Source: Flavobacterium akiainvivens (lineage in GTDB: Bacteria > Bacteroidota > Bacteroidia > Flavobacteriales > Flavobacteriaceae). Taken from it: DNA of 64,000 nt. This document shows, piece by piece, positions 24,783 to 33,779 of this stretch (the stretch's first letter is position 1; each line of letters opens with the position of its first letter). The stretch lies in contig NZ_LIYD01000005.1 in the NCBI RefSeq assembly GCF_001278115.1, positions 4,063,813-4,127,812 of the forward strand. Direction: 5' to 3'. The position numbers and the translations under genes are program-made. The notes beneath the pieces were generated by a model. The model had not been told where the DNA came from, did no database searches, and saw only the letters and a program-made list of their open reading frames with translations.

Positions 24783-25163
24783 ATGAAAAAACTAATTGCA
24801 GTAATGCTTATACTGTTTGCCGGGGTATCTGCCCAGGCACAGGAAAAAAAGAATAAAAATGCTAAAGAAGAAATTGCCGTAAGCGGTAATTGCGATCAAT
24901 GTAAAAAGCGCATAGAAAAGGCTGCCTACAGCGTTAAAGGTGTTAAAAGTGCCGACTGGCATGCAGACCACCAGGATATGCACCTTATTTATGACGAAAA
25001 CAAATGCAGCCTTGACGATATTCGTAAAGCGGTAGCGGCTACCGGCCATGATACTGACGAGGTTAAAGCTACAGATGAGGCTTATGAAGACCTGCACGGC
25101 TGCTGCAAGTATGACCGTACTGCAAGTGTAGAACACACTGACCACGATGAGCACCAGCATTAA
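24783..25163 (+). CDS. exported heavy-metal-associated (HMA) domain protein
   Basis: 126 residues. Signal peptide ending AQAQ-EKK, then an HMA ferredoxin-like domain with the metal loop GNCDQCKKR (Cys37, Cys40) and GHDTDEVKA at the end of the fold. The tail carries HGCCKY and a His/Asp-rich end HTDHDEHQH, extra soft-metal ligands. HMA domains usually pass Cu(I) between partners. Being exported and 46 nt after the receptor gene, it may accept metal that crosses the outer membrane. Followed by a strong terminator. Confidence 0.9.
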   Translation: MKKLIAVMLILFAGVSAQAQEKKNKNAKEEIAVSGNCDQCKKRIEKAAYSVKGVKSADWHADHQDMHLIYDENKCSLDDIRKAVAATGHDTDEVKATDEAYEDLHGCCKYDRTASVEHTDHDEHQH

Positions 25164-25185
25164 TATACTGCTGTAAACGTTATAG

Positions 25186-25216
25186 TACCCCTGTTTTTTA
25201 GCAGGGGTATTCTTTT
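25186..25216 (+). terminator. terminator of metal-handling operon
   Basis: TACCCCTG pairs with CAGGGGTA, followed by TTCTTTT, 23 nt after the HMA stop. Confidence 0.8.
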
Positions 25217-25262
25217 ATGAAAAAATCAGGTGCGTGTTTAATTTTGTGATGTGATTTTCGCA

Positions 25263-25270
25263 TACCTTTG
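25263..25270 (+). promoter_or_regulatory. -7 promoter box
   Basis: TACCTTTG, 18 nt before the ATG at 25289, with a TTTG 16 nt upstream that could serve as the -33 element. Confidence 0.65.
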
Positions 25271-25288
25271 TAATGCAAAACTGTTTAT

Positions 25289-25660
25289 ATGAAAATAATA
25301 AGGGAAATGATAAACCACAACAAAGGCTTCTTTGCCTTTGGTATGGTGCTGTTTTTTCTTTTTGCGGGATTGTCTAAAAGTTTTGCCGGTACTAAATCAA
25401 TAAAAAGCCACACTAAAAAAGAACAGTCTGTAAGTGTTATTATTGCCGAAGGCGATGAAACAAAGTACGATGAGCTTAAGGCCTTTGATTATGCCGATGA
25501 TTTTGAACTTGAATGCACCTTCTTTGGAGAAGATGCCCACGGTGGTTTTTTTGAACCTGTAGAGGCTCAAAAAACCGCACCCCGCTTTACCCTTTGTAAA
25601 GATGTATATACTGTTCCGTTGTATGACCTTTTCTGCAACTGGAAATTCCACCTTTCTTAA
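25289..25660 (+). CDS. small exported protein with PLYxLxC tail
   Basis: 123 residues. A short N-terminal basic segment, then a hydrophobic signal or anchor near 13-33 (FFAFGMVLFFLFAG), then an acidic mature region (DYADDFELECTFFGED). The C-terminus VPLYDLFCNWKFHLS resembles the PPLYKLYCQYVLYA end of the HYC_CC_PP protein 3 kb upstream, although the HYC and CC motifs are missing. It has its own promoter and follows the metal operon. I do not recognise a family; a distant relative of HYC_CC_PP is possible. Confidence 0.68.
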   Translation: MKIIREMINHNKGFFAFGMVLFFLFAGLSKSFAGTKSIKSHTKKEQSVSVIIAEGDETKYDELKAFDYADDFELECTFFGEDAHGGFFEPVEAQKTAPRFTLCKDVYTVPLYDLFCNWKFHLS

Positions 25661-25677
25661 TATTTAATTCCTTGATT

Positions 25678-25697
25678 ACAGGTTTTTAGCCTGTAGG
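25678..25697. other. short hairpin
   Basis: TACAGG pairs with CCTGTA around TTTTTAG, 20 nt after the stop at 25660. There is no T-run, so it may be a weak 3' end structure. The stretch 25661-26187 has no credible ORF and holds the hairpins and repeats listed next. Confidence 0.45.
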
Positions 25698-25805
25698 GGA
25701 ATTGCCGTGCACGTCAGCCTTATTGGCCTGATGCCTGCCGTTTATTGCCAGTTTAGGCCATTTTGTTAGCTGTTACATACTGAAGATATAAGTTGTTAAT
25801 TGCCC

Positions 25806-25856
25806 GGAATACCGGCGGTAGCACTGCCTGTTTGCTGACCGGTATTCCTTTTTTTT
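25806..25856 (+). terminator. strong terminator-like hairpin 1 in gene-free region
   Basis: GGAATACCGG (25806-25815) pairs with CCGGTATTCC (25839-25848), then eight T. It lies about 145 nt beyond the last stop codon, so it may end a separate non-coding transcript rather than the coding one. Confidence 0.75.
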
Positions 25857-25963
25857 ACAAGCTTATAAGTATGCCTGCCGGCAATCTGTTTTTTTAATCC
25901 GTTACATTTTTGGGCTAAGGTTTGTGCTTTAGCTGCTATAATAAAGTGCCGCAATCCGGCATT

Positions 25964-25991
25964 GGTGTTTTTTAATTAGTTGGTTATGAAA
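25964..25991 (+). repeat. 28-bp direct repeat, unit 1
   Basis: Begins GGTGTTTTTTAATTAG and ends GGTTATGAAA. It is repeated at 26080-26107 with one mismatch, 116 bp later. Each copy runs directly into a terminator hairpin and is preceded by a small GC hairpin (TGCCG/CGGCA here). Confidence 0.8.
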
Positions 25992-26023
25992 GCCTTCTTT
26001 TAGCGAAGGGGGCTTTCTTTTTT
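25988..26023 (+). terminator. terminator-like hairpin 2
   Basis: GAAAGCC pairs with GGCTTTC, with an inner CCTTC/GAAGG stem, followed by six T. It overlaps the end of repeat unit 1. Confidence 0.75.
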
Positions 26024-26079
26024 AAGTATTTACATTGCACCTGCAATATACAATAAGGCGTTGTTATAGCACAGCGCCG

Positions 26080-26107
26080 GGTGTTTTTTAATTAGTTGGT
26101 TACGAAA
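26080..26107 (+). repeat. 28-bp direct repeat, unit 2
   Basis: Same sequence as 25964-25991 apart from TACGAAA instead of TATGAAA. Followed by a terminator with an unrelated stem sequence, so the repeat itself rather than the hairpin is what is conserved. Confidence 0.8.
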
Positions 26108-26141
26108 TCCCTGCCCCAGTCCGGGCGGGGATTTCTTTTTT
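26104..26141 (+). terminator. terminator-like hairpin 3
   Basis: GAAATCCC pairs with GGGATTTC, with an inner GCCC/GGGC stem, followed by six T. It lies 47 nt before the DUF2306 gene start. Confidence 0.75.
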
Positions 26142-26173
26142 ATAGCACAGCTGTTTTTAAATACAGTTTTGTG

Positions 26174-26181
26174 TATTTTTG
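26174..26181 (+). promoter_or_regulatory. -7 promoter box of DUF2306 gene
   Basis: TATTTTTG, 6 nt before the ATG at 26188. This would give an mRNA with almost no leader, as for the gene at 21975. Confidence 0.5.
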
Positions 26182-26187
26182 ATGCAC

Positions 26188-26835
26188 ATGAAAATCAGTA
26201 ACATAAACATACCCGCGCAGGGTAACCGGTGGCAGTGGCTGCTTGTTGCTGTATTTGTGTATTTCTATTGGCTCATGCTTAAAATAACGTTGTTGTATGT
26301 GCCTTACAGCAACAGTGTGGCCTTCCTTAAAATAAAGCAGACTGAAGTTGCTTCCCACCCGGAATACCTGTACCTGTTTTATGCCCATGTGTATACCAGT
26401 ATATTTGTGTTGCTGTTCGGTTTTATGCAGTTCTTTAAATTTAAAACTGAAACAGGGCGAAAGATTCATCGTTTTGCGGGTTACCAGTATATTGTGTTGT
26501 TGCTTGGTTTTGCAGCGCCCAGTGGGCTTTATATGGGCTGGCATGCTAATGGAGGTGCGGCGGCTAAAGTGTCATTTATGCTTCTTAGCTTGCTTTGGGG
26601 TGTTACCACAGTGCTGGCTTTTGTGAAGATAAAAAAAGGGCAGGTAGCTGCCCATCGTGGCTGGATGGTGCGAAGCTTTGCACTTACGCTGTCGGCTGTT
26701 ACGTTAAGACTGTGGAAGATTGTAATTGTATTCCTGTTTCATCCGCCACCTATGGATGTTTATAAAATAATTGCCTGGCTGGGCTGGATACCCAACTTAA
26801 TAATTGCTGAAATAATAATTCGTAACAACAAATAA
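26188..26835 (+). CDS. DUF2306 family membrane protein
   Basis: 215 residues from ATG 26188 (MKISNINI). Upstream TTG and ATG codons in frame lie within or next to the -7 box. About six membrane helices with family-type histidines: YAHVYTSIFVLLFGFMQFF, GRKIHRFAGYQY, GLYMGWHA and AAHRGWMVRSFALT. DUF2306 proteins are uncharacterised, and the paired histidines resemble those of membrane heme or redox proteins. It ends 3 nt before the YARHG lipoprotein gene, so the two are probably co-transcribed. Confidence 0.85.
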   Translation: MKISNINIPAQGNRWQWLLVAVFVYFYWLMLKITLLYVPYSNSVAFLKIKQTEVASHPEYLYLFYAHVYTSIFVLLFGFMQFFKFKTETGRKIHRFAGYQYIVLLLGFAAPSGLYMGWHANGGAAAKVSFMLLSLLWGVTTVLAFVKIKKGQVAAHRGWMVRSFALTLSAVTLRLWKIVIVFLFHPPPMDVYKIIAWLGWIPNLIIAEIIIRNNK

Positions 26836-26838
26836 CCA

Positions 26839-27783
26839 ATGAAAAAAATCCTCACACTTGTACTGCTTGCACCCTTATTTTTTTCGTGTAAAGAAGAAGC
26901 AAAGCAGACTAAACAAATAGCCGAAGTTGTAGAAACCGATAATAAGGAAGACTATTACGGCATATGGATGGGCGACCTTAAGCCTGTGTATGATGCACAT
27001 AATGACTCACTTTTTGTGCCCCAGAAAAAAATAACCCTCAAAATTAACCGCATTGTGGGCGATGTGGTGTATGGGCATAGTATTATAGACGGTATACAAA
27101 GGCCGCTTAGGGGTAAAATGACCAATAAAGACGGCGATACCGTACTCTTTACCCTTGACGAACCGGGTACCCTGGATAACGATGGCCGCTATGAGCTGGA
27201 ACTGCTTAAAGGTTCGTTTATGGAGGGGCAGCATGTGCTGTTTAAGGAAAGCGCCTCTACCACACAGGTAAAAACACTAAGGCTTTCGCACAGGCAGTTT
27301 GTGTATAATCCTAATTTTATGCTTAGTGACGAAGTGGAGCTTGTAGACTGGGATAACCCAAAAACTGAGAAAGTGGCTTATGATATGGATGAATCTGATG
27401 AGGCTTCAGCTAATGGAGACAGTATACCTGCAATAGTGAATGATACGATTGATGATGAAGAATATATAGAAATAGAAGAGTATTACCGCACAGCATCTGA
27501 CCAGGTGTTTAAAATAAACGGCTCTACCACAAAACTTAAGGAAGAAGACCTTAAAAACCTGCGTAAGCTTGATCTGGAAATTATCAGGAACTCCATATTT
27601 GCCCGTCATGGCCTTGCGTTTAAAACACCAACTGTGCGTAGTTTTTTTGAGGCCAGTTATTGGTATGTGCCTATATCTGATGATGTGAATAAAGAACTTA
27701 CCGCTCTTGAGAAGCAAAATATAGTATTACTGAAACGCCTTGAAGAATATGCTGAAGACCATTACGATTCTTTCGGTAGATAG
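26839..27783 (+). CDS. YARHG-domain lipoprotein
   Basis: 314 residues with lipobox FFSC and Cys16 after MKKILTLVLLAPL. Residues 35-180 are a beta-rich domain (YYGIWMGDLKPVYD, LRGKMTNKDGD). An acidic linker follows near 190-220. The C-terminal YARHG domain near 235-310 contains LEIIRNSIFARHGLAF, with the family motif written FARHG. YARHG domains occur on extracellular proteins and are thought to bind the cell wall or other surface partners. Ends at a terminator shared with groL. Confidence 0.87.
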   Translation: MKKILTLVLLAPLFFSCKEEAKQTKQIAEVVETDNKEDYYGIWMGDLKPVYDAHNDSLFVPQKKITLKINRIVGDVVYGHSIIDGIQRPLRGKMTNKDGDTVLFTLDEPGTLDNDGRYELELLKGSFMEGQHVLFKESASTTQVKTLRLSHRQFVYNPNFMLSDEVELVDWDNPKTEKVAYDMDESDEASANGDSIPAIVNDTIDDEEYIEIEEYYRTASDQVFKINGSTTKLKEEDLKNLRKLDLEIIRNSIFARHGLAFKTPTVRSFFEASYWYVPISDDVNKELTALEKQNIVLLKRLEEYAEDHYDSFGR

Positions 27784-27796
27784 AAAATAAATGAAG

Positions 27797-27822
27797 AAAG
27801 GCAGCCAATTGGCTGCCTTTTT
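27797..27822. terminator. bidirectional terminator
   Basis: AAAGGCAGCC and GGCTGCCTTT form a perfect 10-bp stem around AATT, with T-rich flanks on both strands, between the convergent YARHG and groL genes. Confidence 0.8.
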
Positions 27823-27841
27823 ATATATAATGCGGAGATGA

Positions 27842-29497
<1,656 letters not shown>

Positions 29498-29513
29498 TTA
29501 ACTATTAAACGCG

Positions 29514-29789
29514 TTATACTATTGCAAAAATTTCTTCTTCTTTCATGATAAGGTAGTCCTTACCTTCAAATTTAAGCTCGGTTCCTGCATATTTGCCATA
29601 CAATACAGTATCGCCCACTTTTACGGTCATTTCATGGTCTTTAGTGCCGTTGCCCACAGCTACCACAATGCCTTTTTGCGGTTTTTCTTTAGCAGTATCC
29701 GGAATAAATATGCCAGAAGCAGTTTGTGTTTCTGCAGCTACCGGCTCAATAAGAACGCGGTCGTGAAGCGGTTTAATGTTTAAAGCCAT
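29514..29789 (-). CDS. groS: co-chaperonin GroES (Cpn10)
   Basis: 91 residues, standard length. Caps the GroEL chamber. Typical sequence: [12 protein letters not shown], mobile loop region [19 protein letters not shown], then [20 protein letters not shown]. First gene of the groS-groL operon, with promoter box TAAATTTG at 29863 and a leader of about 70 nt. Confidence 0.98.
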   Translation of the reverse strand: MALNIKPLHDRVLIEPVAAETQTASGIFIPDTAKEKPQKGIVVAVGNGTKDHEMTVKVGDTVLYGKYAGTELKFEGKDYLIMKEEEIFAIV

Positions 29790-29862
29790 ATCTCTATGTT
29801 TTTTTGTTGTTTTAAATTGTTGTTTTCTTTTTTTCAGAAACTGTGCCAGTTTGAAAATCTGA

Positions 29863-29870
29863 CAAATTTA
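29863..29870 (-). promoter_or_regulatory. -7 promoter box of groS-groL
   Basis: Minus-strand TAAATTTG, 74 nt before the groS ATG, right after the secG terminator. Confidence 0.6.
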
Positions 29871-29877
29871 CAGCAAT

Positions 29878-29910
29878 AAAAAATGCCAGCTTTGACAGGC
29901 TGGCATTTTT
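29878..29910 (-). terminator. terminator of secG operon
   Basis: AAAAATGCCAG and CTGGCATTTTT form an 11-bp stem. On the minus strand it follows the secG stop by 20 nt and ends in a T-run. Confidence 0.8.
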
Positions 29911-29930
29911 AGTATAAAATTTTTGTTATT

Positions 29931-30284
29931 TTAGTTTGCAGGTTGTGCAGGAGCAGCCGGTTGTGCAGCGCCTGGTTGTGCAGGAACACCTGTTTTAGCC
30001 GGAGCTTCGGTTTTAGGAGCCACTGCGCCTTCGTCTATAATACCGTCGTTAGAGGCAAAAGTGCCGAAGCTAAGGCTTGAAAGCAATATAAGTATTACAA
30101 GTATAGTACCCAGTGTCCAGGTGCTTTTATCAAGAAAATCAGTAGTTTTTTGCACACCACCCATAATCTGAGGGCCGCCTATTGATGAAGAAAGGCCGCC
30201 GCCTTTAGGGTTTTGTACCATGATTACCACTACAAGCAAGAAGCTAACTATTGTGATAAGTACTAAGAAAATCGTGAATCCCAT
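29931..30284 (-). CDS. secG: protein translocase subunit SecG
   Basis: 117 residues. Two membrane helices (near 3-23 and 55-75) flank the conserved cytosolic loop VVIMVQNPKGGGLSSSIGG. An Ala/Pro-rich tail (KTGVPAQPGAAQPAAPAQPA) is added at the C-terminus. Part of the SecYEG channel. It starts 6 nt after the upstream TPR gene, so the two are co-transcribed. Confidence 0.95.
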   Translation of the reverse strand: MGFTIFLVLITIVSFLLVVVIMVQNPKGGGLSSSIGGPQIMGGVQKTTDFLDKSTWTLGTILVILILLSSLSFGTFASNDGIIDEGAVAPKTEAPAKTGVPAQPGAAQPAAPAQPAN

Positions 30285-30290
30285 CTGTTC

Positions 30291-31208
30291 TTATTTGTTA
30301 TTTTGTTGTAAATCTTTTATCTCCGAAATGCGGTTTGCAAAGAAAACACTTTTTTCCGGATATTTCAAAATTAAAATTTCATAAGCCTGTATGGCTTTTG
30401 CATATTTTTTTTGCTCCAGGTAAACACGCGCTAAAGTCTCGGTCATAAGGCCCGGTGCTTCGGTAGTGGTGCGGCTTAAATTCTCCCACGGCGAAGGGTC
30501 GTTCTTTACAGGAACTATCTTGGGGGTTGCCTCAAGAAACTTGTCAATAAGGTTCAGCTTTTCGTCAAGCGGGTTCTTTTCATCCGTTGGTTCGGGCTGG
30601 CGCTCAATGGGTTTTAAGCGGCTCAGTTGCAGCCATTCGGCAAAAGAGTGGGTTTCAGCAGCGTCAAAGGCTAACGGCTTGCCGATTGTTTCTTCAGCTG
30701 TTTGTTCCTCAGCTTCGTGTTTAACCGGTTCCGGTTCAGGCTGTGTTACTGTCTCTGCTTTTGTGATTTCCTGTTCCTGAATCGGTTCGGCTTCAATCTG
30801 CGGTTCAGCAGCCTCTGTTTCCGATTCTTTTATGAGGCTTTTGATGGATTGCTCCAGCTTTTCAACCGGCGATAGGGCAGGGGTAGGTTCTACAGTAGTT
30901 TCTTCAACGTCAACCGTAATTTCGCTTATGGCTTTCTCCTGTTCCTCAAGAACATCGCGGTCTATGCTCCGGAAGCCTTCAGATGTTATAAAGTCAAACA
31001 ACACACTCCTGTCTGCCGTGTAGGCCGCCGTTTTCTTCAGCTCAGTATTATAACGGAAGCTATCTTTATTATAAAGCCCTTTAAGGTAAATGGCGCGCGC
31101 ACTTTGCAGGTATGGAAATTCCGCCAGGATGCTTTCCAGGTCCGATGCCTGCCTGTCGTGTAACGAATAAGGCTTATTGAGCAGGTATGTGTAGTCTTTT
31201 GTTGTCAG
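30291..31208 (-). CDS. TPR-type protein, start codon unclear
   Basis: Clear coding sequence runs from about 31208 to 30291. It includes LESILAEFPYLQSARAIYLK and TAAYTADRSVLFDFITSEGF, then an acidic Glu/Pro-rich middle, then the TPR-like LARVYLEQKKYAKAIQAYEI and LKYPEKSVFFANRI. The only ATG/GTG/TTG-type starts in frame lie deep inside (GTG 31004), which would drop the conserved N-terminus. In-frame CTG 31208 is the last sense option before a TGA two codons upstream. The native start seems to have been overwritten by the heptamer repeat array at 31213. It lies between lptE and secG, its usual position in Flavobacteria. Function unknown. Confidence 0.65.
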   Translation of the reverse strand: MTTKDYTYLLNKPYSLHDRQASDLESILAEFPYLQSARAIYLKGLYNKDSFRYNTELKKTAAYTADRSVLFDFITSEGFRSIDRDVLEEQEKAISEITVDVEETTVEPTPALSPVEKLEQSIKSLIKESETEAAEPQIEAEPIQEQEITKAETVTQPEPEPVKHEAEEQTAEETIGKPLAFDAAETHSFAEWLQLSRLKPIERQPEPTDEKNPLDEKLNLIDKFLEATPKIVPVKNDPSPWENLSRTTTEAPGLMTETLARVYLEQKKYAKAIQAYEILILKYPEKSVFFANRISEIKDLQQNNK

Positions 31209-31212
31209 TTTT

Positions 31213-31254
31213 GTTCAGTGTTCAGTGTTCAGTGTTCAGTGTTCAGTGTTCAGT
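31213..31254. repeat. heptamer tandem repeat (GTTCAGT)6
   Basis: Six perfect consecutive copies of GTTCAGT, directly upstream of the first readable codons of the TPR gene. A related array (CAGTAAT type, 7-bp period) lies at 31826-31850 on the other side of lptE copy 2. Confidence 0.85.
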
Positions 31255-31302
31255 GCTAAAGATAACAATGAACGATAAACCATGAACTACAAACACGTAA
31301 GT

Positions 31303-31818
31303 TTACCATTTGGCCAAAGTGGCATTAAATATATCCTGTGTTATCCTTTCAAAAATTTCGTCAAGGGCAGTGTTAAGGGTTTCTCCGGTTAGCATTTTGT
31401 TGGCATCATAGTCATAGTAAAAACTAAACGGCTTCTCAAAATTGTCCTTTTCATTCTTTGTATTAGTAAACCTTACATTAACAGTAACGGTTAATCTGTT
31501 TTGTGCAGCACGCTGGTTAGCTGTTGCTGTCATGGGGGTTACCTTAAATTTGGTAATCTCGCCTTCATACACCAGGTCGCCACCGGTATTGTTCAGGCTC
31601 AGGTTAGTTTGGTTTTGCACCAGTTCCTGAAGCCTTTGCGTAAACCTGCGTTCTATACCCGGCTCAACAATTTCAGCATTATTCTGGAATGCATTAACCT
31701 GAAATGTTTTTACATCAGGATGAATGTTGCTGCCGCTTAAGCTATATTTATCATTGCCACTCCCACAGCCCAATATGGGCAGTACTACCAGCAATATGAT
31801 TATTTTTATTACACGCAT
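31303..31818 (-). CDS. LptE-family lipoprotein (copy 2)
   Basis: 171 residues, lipobox LGC (Cys18), then SGNDKYSLSGSNIHPDVK. Family pattern: PDVKTFQVNAFQNNAEIVEP, YEGEITKFKVTPM and NRLTVTVNVRFTN. LptE plugs the LptD barrel and helps to place LPS in the outer membrane. It is a close paralogue of the gene at 31909; the last ~20 residues (DEIFERITQDIFNATLAKW) are identical. The duplicated unit also includes about 40 bp of 3' flank. Which copy works with LptD is unknown. Confidence 0.88.
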   Translation of the reverse strand: MRVIKIIILLVVLPILGCGSGNDKYSLSGSNIHPDVKTFQVNAFQNNAEIVEPGIERRFTQRLQELVQNQTNLSLNNTGGDLVYEGEITKFKVTPMTATANQRAAQNRLTVTVNVRFTNTKNEKDNFEKPFSFYYDYDANKMLTGETLNTALDEIFERITQDIFNATLAKW

Positions 31819-31908
31819 TTTTTTAGTGTTCAGTAATCAGTAATCAGTATTTTGTAACGCTGCTATTGGCAACCATAAACTATAAACAATGAACCACAAA
31901 CACGCAGT

Positions 31909-32415
31909 TTACCATTTAGCCAAAGTGGCATTAAATATGTCCTGTGTTATCCTTTCAAAAATTTCGTCAAGGGCAAGGGTAAGTGTTTCCCTTGAAGGCA
32001 GGGCATCTCCGGCATAGTCATAGTAAAAGCTGAACGGCTTTTCAAAATCGTCTTCCTCTTTCTTTTTATTGGTAAACCTTACATTAATAGTAACGGTAAG
32101 CCTGTTTTGTGCAGCACGCTGATCTGCCGTGGCGGCCATAGGTGTTATGCGGAACTGTGTAATCTCTCCTTCATATATCAGGTCGCCACCGGTATTGGTA
32201 AGGCTCAGGTTGGTTTGGTTTTGTATAAGGTCTTGTAGCCTGATGGTAAAATCACGCTCTATACCCGGCTCTACCACTTCGGCATTATTCTGGAAGTGAT
32301 TAACCTGGAAGCTTTTAACATCGGGCGAAACGTTAGCCCCTGTAAACGAATATATGCCGCACCCGCTAAGTGTGGTTAGTGTTAACAGGGTAATAAGTAT
32401 TTTAAAAATGCGCAT
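31909..32415 (-). CDS. lptE: LptE-family LPS-assembly lipoprotein (copy 1)
   Basis: 168 residues from the ATG at 32415 (MRIFKILITLL). Lipobox LSGC, Cys19, then GIYSFTGANVSPDVK, the normal short spacing after the cysteine, whereas copy 2 has an extra segment here. Residues through the C-terminus align with copy 2 (FQNNAEVVEPGIERDF, QNQTNLSLTNTGGDL). Starts 4 nt after the sigma-54 activator, so it belongs to that operon. I take this as the ancestral copy from position and spacing; that is an inference. Confidence 0.9.
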   Translation of the reverse strand: MRIFKILITLLTLTTLSGCGIYSFTGANVSPDVKSFQVNHFQNNAEVVEPGIERDFTIRLQDLIQNQTNLSLTNTGGDLIYEGEITQFRITPMAATADQRAAQNRLTVTINVRFTNKKKEEDDFEKPFSFYYDYAGDALPSRETLTLALDEIFERITQDIFNATLAKW

Positions 32416-32419
32416 GGGC

Positions 32420-33724
32420 TTACAGGTCAAATTGTTTGATTTTTCTATATAATGTACGTTCAGATATGCCCAGTTCATCGGCGGCGGCTTTGCGCTTGCC
32501 TTTGTTGCGTTCCAGGGCTTTCTTTATCAGCTCAATTTCTTTTTCGTCAAGGCGCAGTATCTCGCTTTCTTCAACGGCATCGGCATACAGGTAGTGGCCG
32601 TCTTCATAATCATCATCGTCATGGTGGTCTTCAACAACGGGCTCCGGGCGGCTTACGGGCTGTGGTGTGTATACTTCCTGCCTGCGGTTGTTTTCCTCAA
32701 AAAAGCGGTTATGGTTGTTGTTTTCCCTGCTTTCAGGCTGGCCGTAAATACGCTGGATTAACCCTTTGTTGGTTTCCTGAACCCCGGCGGTATTGCCGTT
32801 TTGCATAAGGTCCATGGTAAGTTTTTTGAGGTCGTTAATATCAGCACGCATATCAAAAAGCACTTTGTACAAAATTTCGCGTTCGGTGCTAAAATCGCTT
32901 TCGGCTTTTTTGGTGCCAATCACGGCCGGAAGGTTGCTGCCCTCCTGTGGTAAGTAATTTGCAAGTACAGAAAGTGAAATATTACGGTTAGTTTCAAGTA
33001 CCGATATCTGTTCGGCAATGTTGCGCAGCTGGCGTATGTTTCCGCTCCAGCGGTAGCGCAAGAGCAGGCTAACAGCATCATCTTCAAGCCTTATGGGCGG
33101 CATTTTATATTTATGCGCAAAATCTGAAGAGAATTTACGGAACAGCAGGTGTATATCATCCTTACGGTCGCGCAGTGGCGGCAGGCCAATCTCCACAGTA
33201 CTAAGGCGGTAGTATAAATCCTCACGGAATTTGCCTTTCTCAATAGCTTCCTGCATCTGCACGTTTGTGGCGGCCACAATGCGCACGTTGGTTTTTTGTA
33301 CCTGGCTGGAACCCACCTTTATAAACTCGCCGTTTTCCAGCACGCGTAGCAGGCGCACCTGTGTGGTAAGGGGCAGTTCGCCTACTTCGTCAAGGAAGAT
33401 GGTACCGCCGTCGGCTACTTCAAAATATCCCTCGCGGGTAGAAGTTGCTCCGGTAAAGGCACCTTTTTCGTGACCAAAGAGTTCACTGTCAATGGTTCCC
33501 TCTGGTATTGCACCACAGTTAACGGCAATGTATTTACCGTGCTTTCGGTGCGAAAGGGCATGTATAATTTTCGGGATGCTTTCTTTACCCACGCCGCTTT
33601 CGCCGGTTACCAGTACTGATATGTCAGTTGGTGCCACCTGAATGGCCTTTTCAACCGCGCGGTTTAGCTTGGGGTCATTCCCTATAATTTCAAATCGTTG
33701 CTTTATGGCTTGTACGCTTTCCAT
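32420..33724 (-). CDS. sigma-54-interacting transcriptional activator
   Basis: 434 residues. AAA+ domain near 12-250: Walker A GESGVGKES, the sigma-54 contact loop GAFTGA, Walker B GGTIFLDEVGELP and the arginine region FREDLYYRLSTVEI. There is no N-terminal receiver or sensor domain, so activity may be set by expression or by a partner. A Glu/Asp/His-rich linker spans ~330-380, and a Fis-type helix-turn-helix near 395-434 (KRKAAADELGISERTLYRKI) binds DNA. First gene of the lptE-secG operon. Known synteny in Flavobacteria places it next to miaB; here the two are parted by an inserted GxxExxY element. Confidence 0.93.
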   Translation of the reverse strand: MESVQAIKQRFEIIGNDPKLNRAVEKAIQVAPTDISVLVTGESGVGKESIPKIIHALSHRKHGKYIAVNCGAIPEGTIDSELFGHEKGAFTGATSTREGYFEVADGGTIFLDEVGELPLTTQVRLLRVLENGEFIKVGSSQVQKTNVRIVAATNVQMQEAIEKGKFREDLYYRLSTVEIGLPPLRDRKDDIHLLFRKFSSDFAHKYKMPPIRLEDDAVSLLLRYRWSGNIRQLRNIAEQISVLETNRNISLSVLANYLPQEGSNLPAVIGTKKAESDFSTEREILYKVLFDMRADINDLKKLTMDLMQNGNTAGVQETNKGLIQRIYGQPESRENNNHNRFFEENNRRQEVYTPQPVSRPEPVVEDHHDDDDYEDGHYLYADAVEESEILRLDEKEIELIKKALERNKGKRKAAADELGISERTLYRKIKQFDL

Positions 33725-33735
33725 TTTGTTTTTTG

Positions 33736-33760
33736 TTTTGCCACGAATTGCACGAATTTC
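33736..33760 (+). repeat. left terminal inverted repeat of GxxExxY element
   Basis: 25 bp starting TTTTGCCACGAATT and ending CACGAATTTC. It matches the reverse complement of 34162-34186 at 23 of 25 positions. It lies 12 bp from the start codon of the sigma-54 activator. Confidence 0.8.
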
Positions 33761-33779
33761 TCTAATTTCTTCTTGAAGA

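Noticed and set aside
29790-29862. CIRCE/HrcA operator before groS
   Set aside because: No TTAGCACTC-N9-GAGTGCTAA-like inverted repeat was seen in the leader or promoter.
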